Shown here in pieces: positions 7,717-18,539 of a stretch of DNA of 43,899 nt; within the stretch, counting starts at the first letter, position 1; each line of letters begins with the position of its first letter. This DNA comes from DATLZB01 sp035574175 (GTDB lineage Bacteria; Pseudomonadota; Alphaproteobacteria; Rhizobiales; Hyphomicrobiaceae). The stretch lies in NCBI GenBank assembly GCA_035574175.1, contig DATLZB010000016.1:1-43899 (forward strand), in the 5' to 3' direction. Both the position numbers and the translations under genes were made by a program. Below the pieces are notes generated by a model. That model made no database searches. It was not told where the DNA came from and saw only the letters and a program-made list of their open reading frames with translations.

Positions 7717-9302
7717 AGCGCGAGCGCCTGGATGGTGGACGTCGGGTTGACGCCGCCCGAGGTGACGAAGAGGCTGCCGTCGACGATGAAGAGGTTCTTC
7801 ACGTCGTGGCAACGGCCCCACTCGTTGACCACCGAGCGCTCGGGATCGCTGCCCATGCGCGCGGTGCCCAAGAGGTGGCCCGGACTGTTGAGCGCCGTAC
7901 GCGAGGCGAAGATGTTTTGGGCTCCGGCCGCCTCGAGGGCTTGCGTGGCGCGGGCGATGCCGTGCTCCATCATGGCCCGCGTGTTCTCGCCGATCGTGTA
8001 GTCGATCCTCGGCGCCGGAATGCCGTGGCCGTCCTTGAGCACGGGGTCGAGGGTGACGCGGTTGTGTTCCTCGGGCAGGTCCTCGCAGGCGACCACCACC
8101 ATCAGGCGGCGGTAGAGCTGGCTGCGATAGACGCGATGGTGGTCCCTGCCCCAGGGCAGGCGGCCGGTGCCGAGATTGGTGATGGCCTCGTGGGCGGGGC
8201 CGTGACCGCGCACGAACTGCAGCGTATACCCTCGCACGAAGCCGCGCGAGCGGTCAGTCTCGTAGAACTCCTTGCTCCACAGCACGGTGGGTGGGGCGCG
8301 GTCGCCATCCATCTCCTCGTCCACATAGCCCGACACCTGCGGCCAGGGGTGCAGCATCAGGTTCCTGCCGACGAGGCCCGACGAGTTGGCGAGGCCGTTG
8401 GGAAAGCGGGAGGAGGCCGAATTGAGTAGCAGCCGTGGTGTGCCCACGCCGTTGGCGGCGAGGATCACCATCTCGGCGGGCTGGAAGCGCTCCACCCCCT
8501 TCGGGTCGTAGTAGACGACGCCGGAGGCCAGCCCCAGCTCATTGGTGACAATCCTGCGCACGCGACAGCGGGTGCGCAGCTCCACGCGCTCCCTCAGCGC
8601 ATGCGGCCAGTACGTAATGTCGACGCTCGCCTTCGCTCCTTGCGCGCAACCCAGCGTGCATTGGCCGAGGTTGATGCACTTGGCGCGGCCGTCGTACTCG
8701 GTGGTAGCGATGGCGACGTCGGAGGGCCACCAGTGCCAGCCGAGCTTGTTGAGCGCCTGCGCGTAGCGGGTGCCCGAGCGTCCGAGCGGCACCGGCGGCA
8801 TGGGAGGCTGGTGGCGGGGATAAGCGGGATCGCCGGGCAGCCCCGCGACCCCCATCATGCGGTCATTCTCGGCGAAGTAGGGCTCGAGCGTCCAGTAGTC
8901 GAGCGGCCAGTCTTCGGCCACGCCATCGAGCGTTCTCACCTTGAAGTCTGAGGGGTGCAGGCGCGGGAAATGCGCCATGTAGAGGATGGTGCCGCCGCCC
9001 ACTCCATTGAAGTTGGCAACCTTGATCGGGGAGTTGTCGTCGTTGATGGGATAGTCGGTATCGCGCGCGCGCCGGTTCGGGCTGTTGTGGAAGTCGGAAT
9101 AGCGGCGCGCCTCCCAGTCGCGGCCGTTGGTAGGAAAATCGCTGGGCTTGATCCAGTCGCCCTGCTCGAGGCACAGGATCTTCATGCGCGTCTCGGCAAG
9201 GCTCCAGGCGACGGCGGCGCCGGAGGCGCCGGCGCCGACGATGAGCACGTCCACCATGTCATCCCTCGGACGGGGCAGGTCGGGATCGTTGGCAGCGGCC
9301 AT
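7668..9302 (-). CDS. GMC-family FAD-dependent oxidoreductase
   Basis: The protein has 544 residues from the ATG at 9302, which lies two bases after the stop of the upstream partner gene; this junction fixes the start. A Rossmann FAD motif opens the protein (VDVLIVGAGASGAAVAWSLA), followed by LCLEQGDW. NGVGGGTILYMAHFPR in the first third corresponds to the GMC glycine motif. CINLGQCTLGCAQGAK is a Cys-rich stretch seen in the gluconate/sorbose dehydrogenase branch. The C-terminus carries HLLGTARMG and GGVNPTSTIQALAL, the active-site His/Asn block. It probably oxidises a sugar or alcohol and passes electrons to a quinone or cytochrome; the substrate cannot be read from the sequence. The tail overlaps the convergent membrane-protein gene. 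Confidence 0.9.
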   Translation of the reverse strand: MAAANDPDLPRPRDDMVDVLIVGAGASGAAVAWSLAETRMKILCLEQGDWIKPSDFPTNGRDWEARRYSDFHNSPNRRARDTDYPINDDNSPIKVANFNGVGGGTILYMAHFPRLHPSDFKVRTLDGVAEDWPLDYWTLEPYFAENDRMMGVAGLPGDPAYPRHQPPMPPVPLGRSGTRYAQALNKLGWHWWPSDVAIATTEYDGRAKCINLGQCTLGCAQGAKASVDITYWPHALRERVELRTRCRVRRIVTNELGLASGVVYYDPKGVERFQPAEMVILAANGVGTPRLLLNSASSRFPNGLANSSGLVGRNLMLHPWPQVSGYVDEEMDGDRAPPTVLWSKEFYETDRSRGFVRGYTLQFVRGHGPAHEAITNLGTGRLPWGRDHHRVYRSQLYRRLMVVVACEDLPEEHNRVTLDPVLKDGHGIPAPRIDYTIGENTRAMMEHGIARATQALEAAGAQNIFASRTALNSPGHLLGTARMGSDPERSVVNEWGRCHDVKNLFIVDGSLFVTSGGVNPTSTIQALALYIADNIKRRLANLFD

Positions 9303-9304
9303 GC

Positions 9305-9769
9305 TCAGTCCCTGCGGTTCACATCGCGCCACATCGGCGGCCGATTGCGGACCGCCTCGAGCAGCGACCAGTCGCCCTGCTCCGCGGTACGGCCCTTCGG
9401 GAAAGGCGGCCCAGGCTCAAGACCCAACGACTTCAACACGCGATCGTCGCGGTAGTAGCACTGCAGCACCGCGCGTCCGAGGGCTGCGATCTCGCGCCCC
9501 TGGCGTGCCAGCAGCGCCATCGCCGTCCTCTCTGCCTCCGCTTCGTCGAGCGCGGCGAAGGCCCCCCCCGCCATGTCGCGAAGCGCGGCCAGCGCCTTGC
9601 GCACGTCGGCTCGATCGCGGCCGAGCGAGCGCACGATGTCGGCGAAGATCGTCGCATCGTCCGCGCCAGGCACGCCGTACTCTGTGCTTGAGGGCAGCAT
9701 CAAGCCCGCGAGCCGCCGGAAGTCTTGCAGCTCCGCCGGCGTCAGCTCGCCCCCGGGATCGTCCCCCAT
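9305..9769 (-). CDS. Small partner of GMC oxidoreductase (gluconate 2-dehydrogenase subunit 3-like)
   Basis: A helical protein of 154 residues lies immediately upstream of the GMC oxidoreductase with two bases between stop and start. It resembles the small subunit (subunit 3) of membrane-bound gluconate 2-dehydrogenases in size, in the opening LTPAELQDFRRLAGLMLPSS and in the position of its gene. The related region GVPGADDATIFADIVRSL and the C-terminal YYRDDRVLKSLGLEPGPPFP also fit. Unlike many relatives it has no twin-arginine signal or other export signal, so the pair may be cytoplasmic. It probably stabilises or escorts the flavoprotein. Assignment rests on context and general resemblance. 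Confidence 0.7.
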   Translation of the reverse strand: MGDDPGGELTPAELQDFRRLAGLMLPSSTEYGVPGADDATIFADIVRSLGRDRADVRKALAALRDMAGGAFAALDEAEAERTAMALLARQGREIAALGRAVLQCYYRDDRVLKSLGLEPGPPFPKGRTAEQGDWSLLEAVRNRPPMWRDVNRRD

Positions 9770-9948
9770 TCTAAGTCTCCACGGAGGTCATGCCCACCGG
9801 CACTTTTCTATGCAAGATCGGCGCGGTCAAGCTCGGGAGACATGCGTACTTAACCGCCGGCGCACGGGTGGGGAGCCTCGCCGGCGAGGTCGCTGGCATG
9901 GCGCTGCGCGGCTCGTGTTCGGGGAATGCGGGCAACGGCGTCGGCGCC

Positions 9949-10869
9949 TCACGGCCACTTCACCACCGGCGGCATGGAGGAGAGGATCGCCTCCACGTTG
10001 CCGCCGGTCTTGAGGCCGAACAGCGTGCCGCGGTCATAGAGCAGGTTGAACTCGACATAGCGGCCGCGGCGCACGAGCTGCTCCTCGCGCTCAGCCTCGG
10101 TCCAGGGCTGCGCCCAGTTGCGTCGGACGAGCTCGGGATAGACGTTGAGGAAGGCGCGGCCGACATCCTGCGTGAAGGCGAAGGCCGCCTCCCAACCGCC
10201 CACCTCCGGTTCCGGCGTCAGGTAGTCGTAGAAGATGCCGCCGATGCCGCGCATCTCCTGGCGATGGGGCAGGTAGAAATACTGATCGCACCACTGCTTG
10301 AAGCGCGGGTAGTCGGCCACGCGGTGGGCCGCGCAGGCGGCGCGCATGGCACCATGAAAGGTGACGGTGTCGGGGTCTTCCTGCGTGCGCCGCCGGGCGA
10401 GCACCGGCGTTAAGTCGGCGCCGCCCCCGAACCACCACTTGGTGGTCGCCACCAGGCGGGTATTCATGTGAACGGCCGGCACGTTGGGGTTCTGCATATG
10501 GGCGATGAGCGAGATGCCGGAGGCCCAAAAGCGCGGGTCCTGCTCGGCGCCCGGGATGTGGCTGCGAAACTCCGGCGCGAACTGGCCGAACACGGTCGAG
10601 GTGTGCACGCCGACCTTCTCGAATACGCGGCCGTGCATGAGACCCATGAGACCGCCCCCGCCGGGTGCGCCGCTGTGGTCGGTGCGCGTCCAGGGCGTCA
10701 GCGCAAAGCGGCCCGGCGGGCGGTCGGCGAGCGGGGCTTGCGGGGGCAGTTCGTCCTCGAGCCGTTCGAAGGCGGCGCAGATGTCGTCGCGCAGGCGCTC
10801 GAACCATTCCCGAGCCCGGCTCCTTTGGCGTTCGGACAGCGCGCCGGGGCGCGGGTCGCCCGTACTCAC
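9949..10869 (-). CDS. hemF: Oxygen-dependent coproporphyrinogen III oxidase
   Basis: HemF converts coproporphyrinogen III to protoporphyrinogen IX using oxygen, in the cytoplasm. About 306 residues run from a GTG at 10869, which has GGGGA seven bases upstream; the frame is open further 5' but those residues do not resemble HemF. Family motifs are all present: GGGGLMGLMHGRVFEKVGVH (first part), HMQNPNVPAVHMNTR, WWFGGGADLTP, FHGAMRAACAAH, and GIGGIFYDYL. RRGRYVEFNLLYDRGTLFGL lies near the C-terminus, where the HemF signature is normally found. The length is normal. The gene stands alone on the minus strand and shares a 161-base divergent region with the ABC exporter. Confidence 0.96.
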   Translation of the reverse strand: MSTGDPRPGALSERQRSRAREWFERLRDDICAAFERLEDELPPQAPLADRPPGRFALTPWTRTDHSGAPGGGGLMGLMHGRVFEKVGVHTSTVFGQFAPEFRSHIPGAEQDPRFWASGISLIAHMQNPNVPAVHMNTRLVATTKWWFGGGADLTPVLARRRTQEDPDTVTFHGAMRAACAAHRVADYPRFKQWCDQYFYLPHRQEMRGIGGIFYDYLTPEPEVGGWEAAFAFTQDVGRAFLNVYPELVRRNWAQPWTEAEREEQLVRRGRYVEFNLLYDRGTLFGLKTGGNVEAILSSMPPVVKWP

Positions 10870-11030
10870 TTTTCGGTCCCCTTTGCCGCAATCCTGCGCT
10901 AGATCGTGGCCCGACACATTGGAGCGCCAGGAGCGTCCGCGCAAGCGGGACCGTCGGCGTTCCGGTATCGGATTTCGACGTGCGCCGCCAAGCGGTCGCC
11001 ACTGGGTGGGCGCACAGCTAAGGTCGAGGC

Positions 11031-12938
<1,908 letters not shown>

Positions 12939-13067
12939 GCATCGGCCCCATCACCCTCGCGTTGACAGTCGATTGGGGCCGGTGCGACTATTGATTGGCG
13001 CCGGGGTTGGGACCTTAAATTGCCTGCACGACTGGCAAATCGCGCCTCGTCCGGCCGGGGAGGGAAC

Positions 13068-13844
13068 ATGGCCAGCACCGCTACCAACACGCCGCAGGGG
13101 GCGACCGCGACACCTGCGGCGGCTGCCGCTCGCGAGGAGGAGGTGCGCGTCTACCAGCATTCGCCGATCCTCTACTGGTGGGTGGTGTGGGCCTACGGCT
13201 ACCTGTGCGCGCTGCTCACCTTCGCCCATGGCGAGCAGGTGACGATCGCCGGCAGCAAGCCAATGCTCGTGCACCCGAGCCCGTGGGTCGGCATCTCCTT
13301 TACCGCCGTGCTGCTGTTCGTGATCATCGCCACCACGGTGAGAGCCCGCGGGGCGACCGCCGTCATGCTGGCGCTGCTCGTGCTGCTGTCGGGCGCGGCG
13401 GTGTACGGGGTGCTGCAGGTCGAGGGCCTGTTCAGGACGCCGCCGGTGCTGCTCGTGCACCTCAACCTGGCCTTCTATATGCTCATCTCCAGTGTGCTGC
13501 TGGTGGTGTGGTTCGTCGTCGTGTTCATCGTGGACAGCATGAGCTACTGGCGCTTCCGCGGCACCCACATCGAGCGGGTGCGCCGCTTCGGCGGCGTGGT
13601 CGGCCGCGCGGCCGAGAGCTACCCGATGATGCACGTCAAGCTCACCCGTTTCAGCGACGATCTCTTCGCCCACAAGCTGCTGGGCCTCGGGTTGTTGGGC
13701 CTCGGCACCAGCGACATCGAGGCCAAGATCACCATCGTCGGCGGCGGCAGCGAGCAGTTCCGCATCGAGCACGTGTGGCGGGCAGCGCGACCGCTGAGGC
13801 GCATCCAGGCGCTGATGGGACCGAAGGCGACGGTGGTGGTTTGA
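13068..13844 (+). CDS. Hypothetical membrane protein with C-terminal cytosolic domain
   Basis: The protein has 258 residues from the ATG at 13068, behind GGGGAGGG. Residues 1-30 are low-complexity Ala/Thr. Four hydrophobic segments follow, roughly 37-55, 75-94, 103-120 and 130-152. The last 100 residues are soluble, with mixed beta-like segments (EAKITIVGGGSEQFRIEHVW) and a repeated leucine-glycine stretch (LLGLGLLGLG). The C-terminal part has a pattern that could be a small PH-like domain, but this is a guess. It is not recognised as a named family. It is convergent with trmL, with only nine bases between the two stop codons. Confidence 0.75.
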   Translation: MASTATNTPQGATATPAAAAAREEEVRVYQHSPILYWWVVWAYGYLCALLTFAHGEQVTIAGSKPMLVHPSPWVGISFTAVLLFVIIATTVRARGATAVMLALLVLLSGAAVYGVLQVEGLFRTPPVLLVHLNLAFYMLISSVLLVVWFVVVFIVDSMSYWRFRGTHIERVRRFGGVVGRAAESYPMMHVKLTRFSDDLFAHKLLGLGLLGLGTSDIEAKITIVGGGSEQFRIEHVWRAARPLRRIQALMGPKATVVV

Positions 13845-13853
13845 GGCCGCCGC

Positions 13854-14324
13854 TCAAGTCGGCGGGCCGGGAAACAGCGCCGTCTGCCGCAGTGCCTCGC
13901 CGAGCACGATGGCGGCGGCGACCGCCACGTTGAGTGAGCGCAGGCCCGGCCGCATCGGCACCTTAATGCGCGCATCCGCCTGGGCGTGGACCGTCGCGGG
14001 CACGCCCGCGCTCTCCCGCCCGAGCAGAAGGATGTCGCTTTGGGCGAAGGCAAAGGCGAAATGGGCGAGTTCGGCGCGGGCGGTGAGCAAAACGAGGCGG
14101 GGGCTTTCCGCGCGTGCGCGCCAGGCCTGGAACCCCTCCCAGCTCGCATGGCGGGTGAGCGTGACATGGGCGAGATAGTCGAGAGCGGCGCGCTTCAGGG
14201 CGCGATCGGAGAGGTCGAACCCGGCCGGCCCGATGATGTCGACAGCCACGCCGAGACAGGCGGCAAGCCTCAGGATGGTGCCGGTGTTCTGCGGGATGTC
14301 GGGCTGGTAGAGAGCAAGGCGCAT
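13854..14324 (-). CDS. trmL: tRNA (cytidine(34)-2'-O)-methyltransferase
   Basis: The SPOUT-family enzyme methylates the ribose of the wobble base in leucine tRNAs, using S-adenosylmethionine. From the ATG at 14324 it has 156 residues, the usual TrmL length; the frame extends upstream but without family sequence. The N-terminus reads MRLALYQPDIPQNTGTILR, a TrmL hallmark (N-x-G-T/N). The knot region has LLLGRESAGVP and PMRPGLRSLNVAVAAAIVL, the motif 2 and 3 residues that bind the cofactor. It is divergent from petA, a neighbourhood shared by many Hyphomicrobiales. The 259 bases between them should hold both promoters. Confidence 0.94.
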   Translation of the reverse strand: MRLALYQPDIPQNTGTILRLAACLGVAVDIIGPAGFDLSDRALKRAALDYLAHVTLTRHASWEGFQAWRARAESPRLVLLTARAELAHFAFAFAQSDILLLGRESAGVPATVHAQADARIKVPMRPGLRSLNVAVAAAIVLGEALRQTALFPGPPT

Positions 14325-14583
14325 CGAGGGTCTCTTTTTAGGGGTCTCAACGCGGCGATGGTGCGCGCGGTGGGGTTGCAAGCGTGCGCCAAATTGCCCC
14401 TAGATCGGCAGCCTTGGCAGACTTGAGAGGGTCCCCAAAGGATGCCAAAAGGGCGCGTGGCAAAAGGCGCCGTTGGGACGGGGGACCTGCCGACATATAG
14501 CACTCTACCCACGGTCCTGCGCGTCCGTGACGAGGTGATGTTTGTCCGCTGGTCAGGACGTGCAATGCCGACACAATCTCGTG

Positions 14584-15132
14584 ATGGAGGCGACGTTGAC
14601 CGGGCACGCTGATGACCTGACGCGCCGGGATTTCCTGACCATTGCCGGACCTACTTTCGCTGCCGTCGGCGGCGCGCTCGCGCTGTGGCCCTTCATTCAC
14701 CAGATGAACCCGGACGCCGGGGCGCTGGCGCTGGCCTCAACCGAGGTCGATCTGGCGCCCATCAAGGAAGGCCAGGCGATTACCGTCACCTGGCGCGGCA
14801 AGCCGGTGTTCATCCGCAATCGCACCAAGCAGGAGATCGAGGCGGCCCGCGCCGTGGCGCTGCGCGATCTGCCCGATCCGCAGCCCGACGCCGCCCGCGT
14901 CAAGAAGGGTCACGAGAATTGGCTGGTGCTGATCGGCGTTTGCACGCACCTGGGCTGTATTCCCAAGGGGCAAAACCTCGGCGACGTCAAAGGTCCCTAC
15001 GACGGTTGGTTCTGTCCCTGCCACGGTTCGGCCTACGACACCTCGGGCCGCATCCGCCAAGGGCCCGCTCCGGCCAACCTTGAGGTCCCCCCCTACGAGT
15101 TCGTCTCCGACAGCAGAATCAGGATCGGATAG
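14584..15132 (+). CDS. petA: Ubiquinol-cytochrome c reductase iron-sulfur (Rieske) subunit
   Basis: The Rieske subunit of the cytochrome bc1 complex carries electrons from ubiquinol to cytochrome c1. The protein has 182 residues from the ATG at 14584. A twin-arginine signal-anchor is evident (TRRDFLTIAG followed by a hydrophobic stretch to ALWPFIHQM). The cluster-binding pair of loops is complete: CTHLGCIPKG and CPCHGSAYDTSGR, giving two Cys and two His ligands plus the disulfide cysteines. The start is uncertain: an in-frame TTG at 14542 has GAGGTGA upstream, whereas 14584 has no clear ribosome-binding site. Alignment with other alphaproteobacterial Rieske proteins favours 14584. It is the first gene of petABC. 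Confidence 0.96.
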   Translation: MEATLTGHADDLTRRDFLTIAGPTFAAVGGALALWPFIHQMNPDAGALALASTEVDLAPIKEGQAITVTWRGKPVFIRNRTKQEIEAARAVALRDLPDPQPDAARVKKGHENWLVLIGVCTHLGCIPKGQNLGDVKGPYDGWFCPCHGSAYDTSGRIRQGPAPANLEVPPYEFVSDSRIRIG

Positions 15133-15144
15133 GATACCGGCGCC

Positions 15145-16431
15145 ATGGATTCGACCAGGGGTCATGAGGAGACCTACAAGCCGACCAGCGCGTTTGCCAA
15201 ATGGATGGACGCGCGGCTGCCCATCGCCCGGCTGATGCACGGGCAGTTCGTCGATTTTCCGACGCCGCGCAATCTCAATTACCTGTGGACCTTCGGCGGC
15301 ATCCTCACCGTCGTGCTTGCCATCCAGATCGCCACCGGCGTCGTGCTCGCCATGCACTATGTGCCGACGGCGGAAGGAGCTTTCGACAGCGTCGAGCGCA
15401 TCCGCCGCGACGTCAACTACGGCTGGCTGCTGCGCTCCATGCACGCGGTCGGCGCCTCGATGTTTTTCCTCGCCGTCTACATCCACATGTTCCGCGGCCT
15501 CTACTACGGCTCCTACAAGGCGCCGCGGGAGGTGCTGTGGATCATTGGCGTCCTCATCTATCTGGTGATGATGGCGACCGCCTTCCTCGGCTACTCGCTG
15601 CCGTGGGGGCAGATGAGCTTCTGGGCCGCCACCGTCATCACCAACTTCTTCTCGGCCATCCCCGGCATCGGGGAAAGCATCGTGACTTGGCTGTGGGGCG
15701 GCTATTCGGTGACCGGGGTCACGCTCAACCGGTTCTACAGCCTGCACTACCTGCTGCCGTTCGTGATCGCGGGCCTGGTCGTGCTCCACATCTGGGCGCT
15801 GCACGTGGCCGGGCAGAACAACCCGACCGGCATCGAGATCAAGTCGCAGTCCGATGCGGTGCCGATGAGTCCGTACGCCGTGGCCAAGGACTTCTTCGCC
15901 ATGGGCGTATTCGCGCTGCTGTTCGCCTGGTTCGTCTTCTATGCGCCCGACTACCTGGGTCACGCCGACAACTATATCCCCGCCAACCCGCTGGTAACGC
16001 CGCCGCACATCGTGCCGGAATGGTACTTTTTGCCCTTCTACGCCATCCTGCGCGCCATTCCCTCCAAGCTCGGCGGCGTCATCGCCATGTTCGCGTCGGT
16101 GATTATTCTCGCCTTCGTCTCCTGGCTCGATACTTCGCGCGTGCGCTCGACCAGGTACCGACCCATCTATCGCTGGTTCTTCTGGCTGTTCGTTTTCACC
16201 TGCCTCGCACTCGGCTATCTCGGCTCCAAGCCGCCGGAGGGCGCCTACGTGTTCTGGGCACGCATCTTCACCTTCTACTATTTCGCCCACTTCCTCCTGG
16301 TGCTGCCGATTCTCGGCATCGTCGAGAAGCCCTCCAGGATGCCTGGCTCGATCACGGAGGCGGTGCTTGGCAAGGAAGCGGCGAGGGGCGCGGCCGGTCA
16401 GACCTCCCCTGCCGCGGCCGAACAGCGCTGA
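15145..16431 (+). CDS. petB: Cytochrome b of the bc1 complex
   Basis: The 428-residue membrane subunit carries both b-type hemes and the two quinone sites. Eight hydrophobic helices can be traced. The heme-ligand region HAVGASMFFLAVYIHMFRGLYYG contributes one His pair and HYLLPFVIAGLVVLHIWALH the other. SLPWGQMSFWAATVITN lies at the Qo site, and the PEWY motif is present (IVPEWYFLPFYAIL). The length fits a separate cytochrome b, not a cytochrome b/c1 fusion, because c1 is its own gene here. It begins 12 bases after the petA stop and is followed 19 bases on by petC. Confidence 0.98.
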   Translation: MDSTRGHEETYKPTSAFAKWMDARLPIARLMHGQFVDFPTPRNLNYLWTFGGILTVVLAIQIATGVVLAMHYVPTAEGAFDSVERIRRDVNYGWLLRSMHAVGASMFFLAVYIHMFRGLYYGSYKAPREVLWIIGVLIYLVMMATAFLGYSLPWGQMSFWAATVITNFFSAIPGIGESIVTWLWGGYSVTGVTLNRFYSLHYLLPFVIAGLVVLHIWALHVAGQNNPTGIEIKSQSDAVPMSPYAVAKDFFAMGVFALLFAWFVFYAPDYLGHADNYIPANPLVTPPHIVPEWYFLPFYAILRAIPSKLGGVIAMFASVIILAFVSWLDTSRVRSTRYRPIYRWFFWLFVFTCLALGYLGSKPPEGAYVFWARIFTFYYFAHFLLVLPILGIVEKPSRMPGSITEAVLGKEAARGAAGQTSPAAAEQR

Positions 16432-16450
16432 GGCTGGAGCGAGGCACGCA

Positions 16451-17434
16451 ATGAAAAGCACGAGCATGAGCATGGTGCGCAGAGTAGTGGCGGCGGCGGT
16501 CGCGGGGCTGGCGGCGGCCAGCGCGGCCGGCACGGCGCTGGCCGCCGGCGAGGCCGGCGAGATCAAGCGGCAGAAGTGGACGTTCGGCGGCCTGTTCGGC
16601 CATTTCGACCGCGCCCAGCTGCAGCGGGGCTATCAGGTCTACAGCGAAGTGTGTGCGACCTGCCATGGCATCACCCGCATCGCCTTCCGCAACCTGGCCG
16701 AGAGCGGCGGGCCGGAGTTTCCGATCGACGCCGTCAAAGGGCTTGCGGCCTCGTTCAAGATCGAGGACGGGCCCAACGAGCAGGGCAAGATGTTCCAACG
16801 TCCGGGGCGGCTGTCCGACCGGTTTCCGCCGCCTTACAAAAACGAGCAGGAGGCGCGCGCCACGCACAACGGCGCCTACCCGCCCGATCTGTCGTTGATC
16901 ACGCGGGCCCGCAACGTCGAGTACCACGGACCCCTTTGGTTCCATCCCCTGTCCATGCTGTGGGACGTCGTCATCGGATATCAGGAGGGGGGCGCCGACT
17001 ACCTATACGCCCTGCTGACGGGCTACGGCGCGCCGCCTGCCTACGTGCGCGATGCGGCGGGCCATCTGGTCCGTCTCGCCCCCGGCCAAGCCGATGCCAA
17101 GGCCGAACGCTGCGTCTCGGTGGTGCCCGGCAAGGACGGCAAGCCGGATGTCTGCAACCAGCTCCTCGACGGCATGCACTACAACGCAGTGTTCCCCGGC
17201 GGGCAGATCGCCATGATCCCGCCGCTGCAGGACGGTCGCGTGGCCTACGGCGACGGCACACCCCCGACGGTCCATAACTATGCCGCAGACGTGTCGGCCT
17301 TTTTGAGCTGGGCGGCCGATCCCACCCTTGAGGAGCGCAAGCAACTCGGCTGGCAGGTATTGCTCTACCTGCTGGTCACCACCGTGCTGCTCTACGTCGC
17401 CAAGCGGCGCATCTGGTCGAACATACCGCACTGA
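16451..17434 (+). CDS. petC: Cytochrome c1
   Basis: The third bc1 subunit passes electrons to soluble cytochrome c in the periplasm. It has 327 residues from the ATG at 16451, just after GAGGCACGCA. The signal peptide runs to about residue 32 (AAGTALAAGEA). The heme-attachment site CATCHG is near residue 70. The sixth-ligand methionine lies in GGQIAMIPPL towards the C-terminus. A single C-terminal membrane anchor (WQVLLYLLVTTVLLYVA) ends in KRRIW. All hallmark residues are intact. It closes the petABC operon and is followed by a strong palindromic terminator. Confidence 0.97.
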   Translation: MKSTSMSMVRRVVAAAVAGLAAASAAGTALAAGEAGEIKRQKWTFGGLFGHFDRAQLQRGYQVYSEVCATCHGITRIAFRNLAESGGPEFPIDAVKGLAASFKIEDGPNEQGKMFQRPGRLSDRFPPPYKNEQEARATHNGAYPPDLSLITRARNVEYHGPLWFHPLSMLWDVVIGYQEGGADYLYALLTGYGAPPAYVRDAAGHLVRLAPGQADAKAERCVSVVPGKDGKPDVCNQLLDGMHYNAVFPGGQIAMIPPLQDGRVAYGDGTPPTVHNYAADVSAFLSWAADPTLEERKQLGWQVLLYLLVTTVLLYVAKRRIWSNIPH

Positions 17435-17462
17435 ACGTCGCCAGCGTTGCCGACGCCTCAAG

Positions 17463-17484
17463 GGCCTCGCGCGCGAGGCCTTTT
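17463..17484 (+). terminator. Rho-independent terminator of petABC
   Basis: GGCCTCGCG at 17463-17471 and CGCGAGGCC at 17472-17480 form a perfect 18-base palindrome. TTTT follows at 17481-17484. It lies 28 bases after the petC stop and before mtnP, so it should separate the respiratory operon from the methionine-salvage operon. Confidence 0.85.
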
Positions 17485-17530
17485 CGTGCTTATGGCCTCG
17501 GCCAAGGCCTCAACAAGGGGAGAGCTGGTC

Positions 17531-18415
17531 ATGACCAAGGCGGTGCTCGGCATCATCGGCGGCAGCGGGTTCTACAATCTGCCGGGGCTCACCAATCCGC
17601 GCTGGGAGAGGGTGCGCTCGCCCTGGGGCGAGCCCTCCGATCAGATCCTGTTCGCCGAGATCGATGGCCTGCCGGTGCGTTTCCTGCCGCGCCACGGCCG
17701 CGGGCACCGCATCGCACCAACCGACATCAACTATCGCGCCAACATCGACGCGCTGAAGCGGGCCGGCGTCACCGATCTGGTGTCAATCTCCGCTTGTGGC
17801 TCTTTTCGCGAGGAGCTTTCACCCGGTACCTTCGTGCTGGCCGATCAGTTCATCGATCGCACGTTCGCACGCGCCAAAAGTTTCTTCGGCACCGGCCTCG
17901 TCGCCCACGTGTCGATGGCCGACCCGGTGAGCCCCGGTCTCGTCACCGAAGTCGAAAAGGCAATCCAGGCCGAGCAGATTCCCTATCGCCGCGGCGGCAT
18001 CTATCTCGCCATGGAGGGCCCGCAGTTCTCCACGCGTGCGGAGAGCAACCTCTACCGGTCCTGGGGCTGCGACGTGGTCGGCATGACCAACATGCCGGAG
18101 GCCAAGCTCGCCCGCGAGGCGGAGCTCTGCTATGCCACCGTCGCCATGGTGACCGACTATGACTGCTGGCACGACGATCATGCGCACGTGGACGTGGCTG
18201 CGGTGCTCAAGGTCATGAAGAACAACACGGAAATGGCGCAGCGCCTGGTGCTGCGGCTGGCCCGCCAGTTTCCGCGCGAGCACCAGCCCTGTCCGATCGG
18301 TTCGGACCGCGCGCTGGAGGTGGCGGTGATCACCGCGCCCGAAGCGCGCGATCCTCAACTGGTGGCCAAGCTCGAGGCCGTGGCCGGGCGCGTGCTCGGT
18401 CCGGCAACAGGCTGA
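17531..18415 (+). CDS. mtnP: S-methyl-5'-thioadenosine phosphorylase
   Basis: The enzyme splits methylthioadenosine with phosphate into adenine and 5-methylthioribose-1-phosphate. It has 294 residues from the ATG at 17531, behind AGGGGAG; earlier in-frame codons belong to the terminator region. Family motifs include GIIGGSGFYNL at the start, LPRHGRGHRIAPTDINYRAN for phosphate binding, and SISACGSFREELSPGTFVL. YLAMEGPQFSTRAES and VVGMTNMPEAKLAREAELCY with VTDYDCWH line the nucleoside pocket. The Ser/Thr pattern fits methylthioadenosine rather than inosine phosphorylases. Its products feed the next genes: apt takes the adenine and mtnA takes the sugar phosphate. Confidence 0.94.
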   Translation: MTKAVLGIIGGSGFYNLPGLTNPRWERVRSPWGEPSDQILFAEIDGLPVRFLPRHGRGHRIAPTDINYRANIDALKRAGVTDLVSISACGSFREELSPGTFVLADQFIDRTFARAKSFFGTGLVAHVSMADPVSPGLVTEVEKAIQAEQIPYRRGGIYLAMEGPQFSTRAESNLYRSWGCDVVGMTNMPEAKLAREAELCYATVAMVTDYDCWHDDHAHVDVAAVLKVMKNNTEMAQRLVLRLARQFPREHQPCPIGSDRALEVAVITAPEARDPQLVAKLEAVAGRVLGPATG

Positions 18416-18539
18416 AAACCCACGACAACTAACTTGGTGCGGTCACCTGAACCGCCCGTCGGGCAGGCCTCTCGATCCTATCCGGTGGGAACGATTATTG
18501 CTATTTTGCGCCAAAGTGGAATTGGGGGAGGGCAGCACC

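Noticed and set aside
13846..13875. Shared terminator hairpin between the membrane-protein gene and trmL
   Set aside because: GGCCGCCG and CGGCGGGCC could pair with one bulge, but it overlaps the trmL stop region and lacks a T-tract, so it is too weak to call.
14737..16566. Open frame of 609 codons on the minus strand across petA, petB and the start of petC
   Set aside because: It is antisense to three certain genes, has His/Asp/Gly-rich low-complexity sequence typical of a GC-rich shadow frame, and no family motif.
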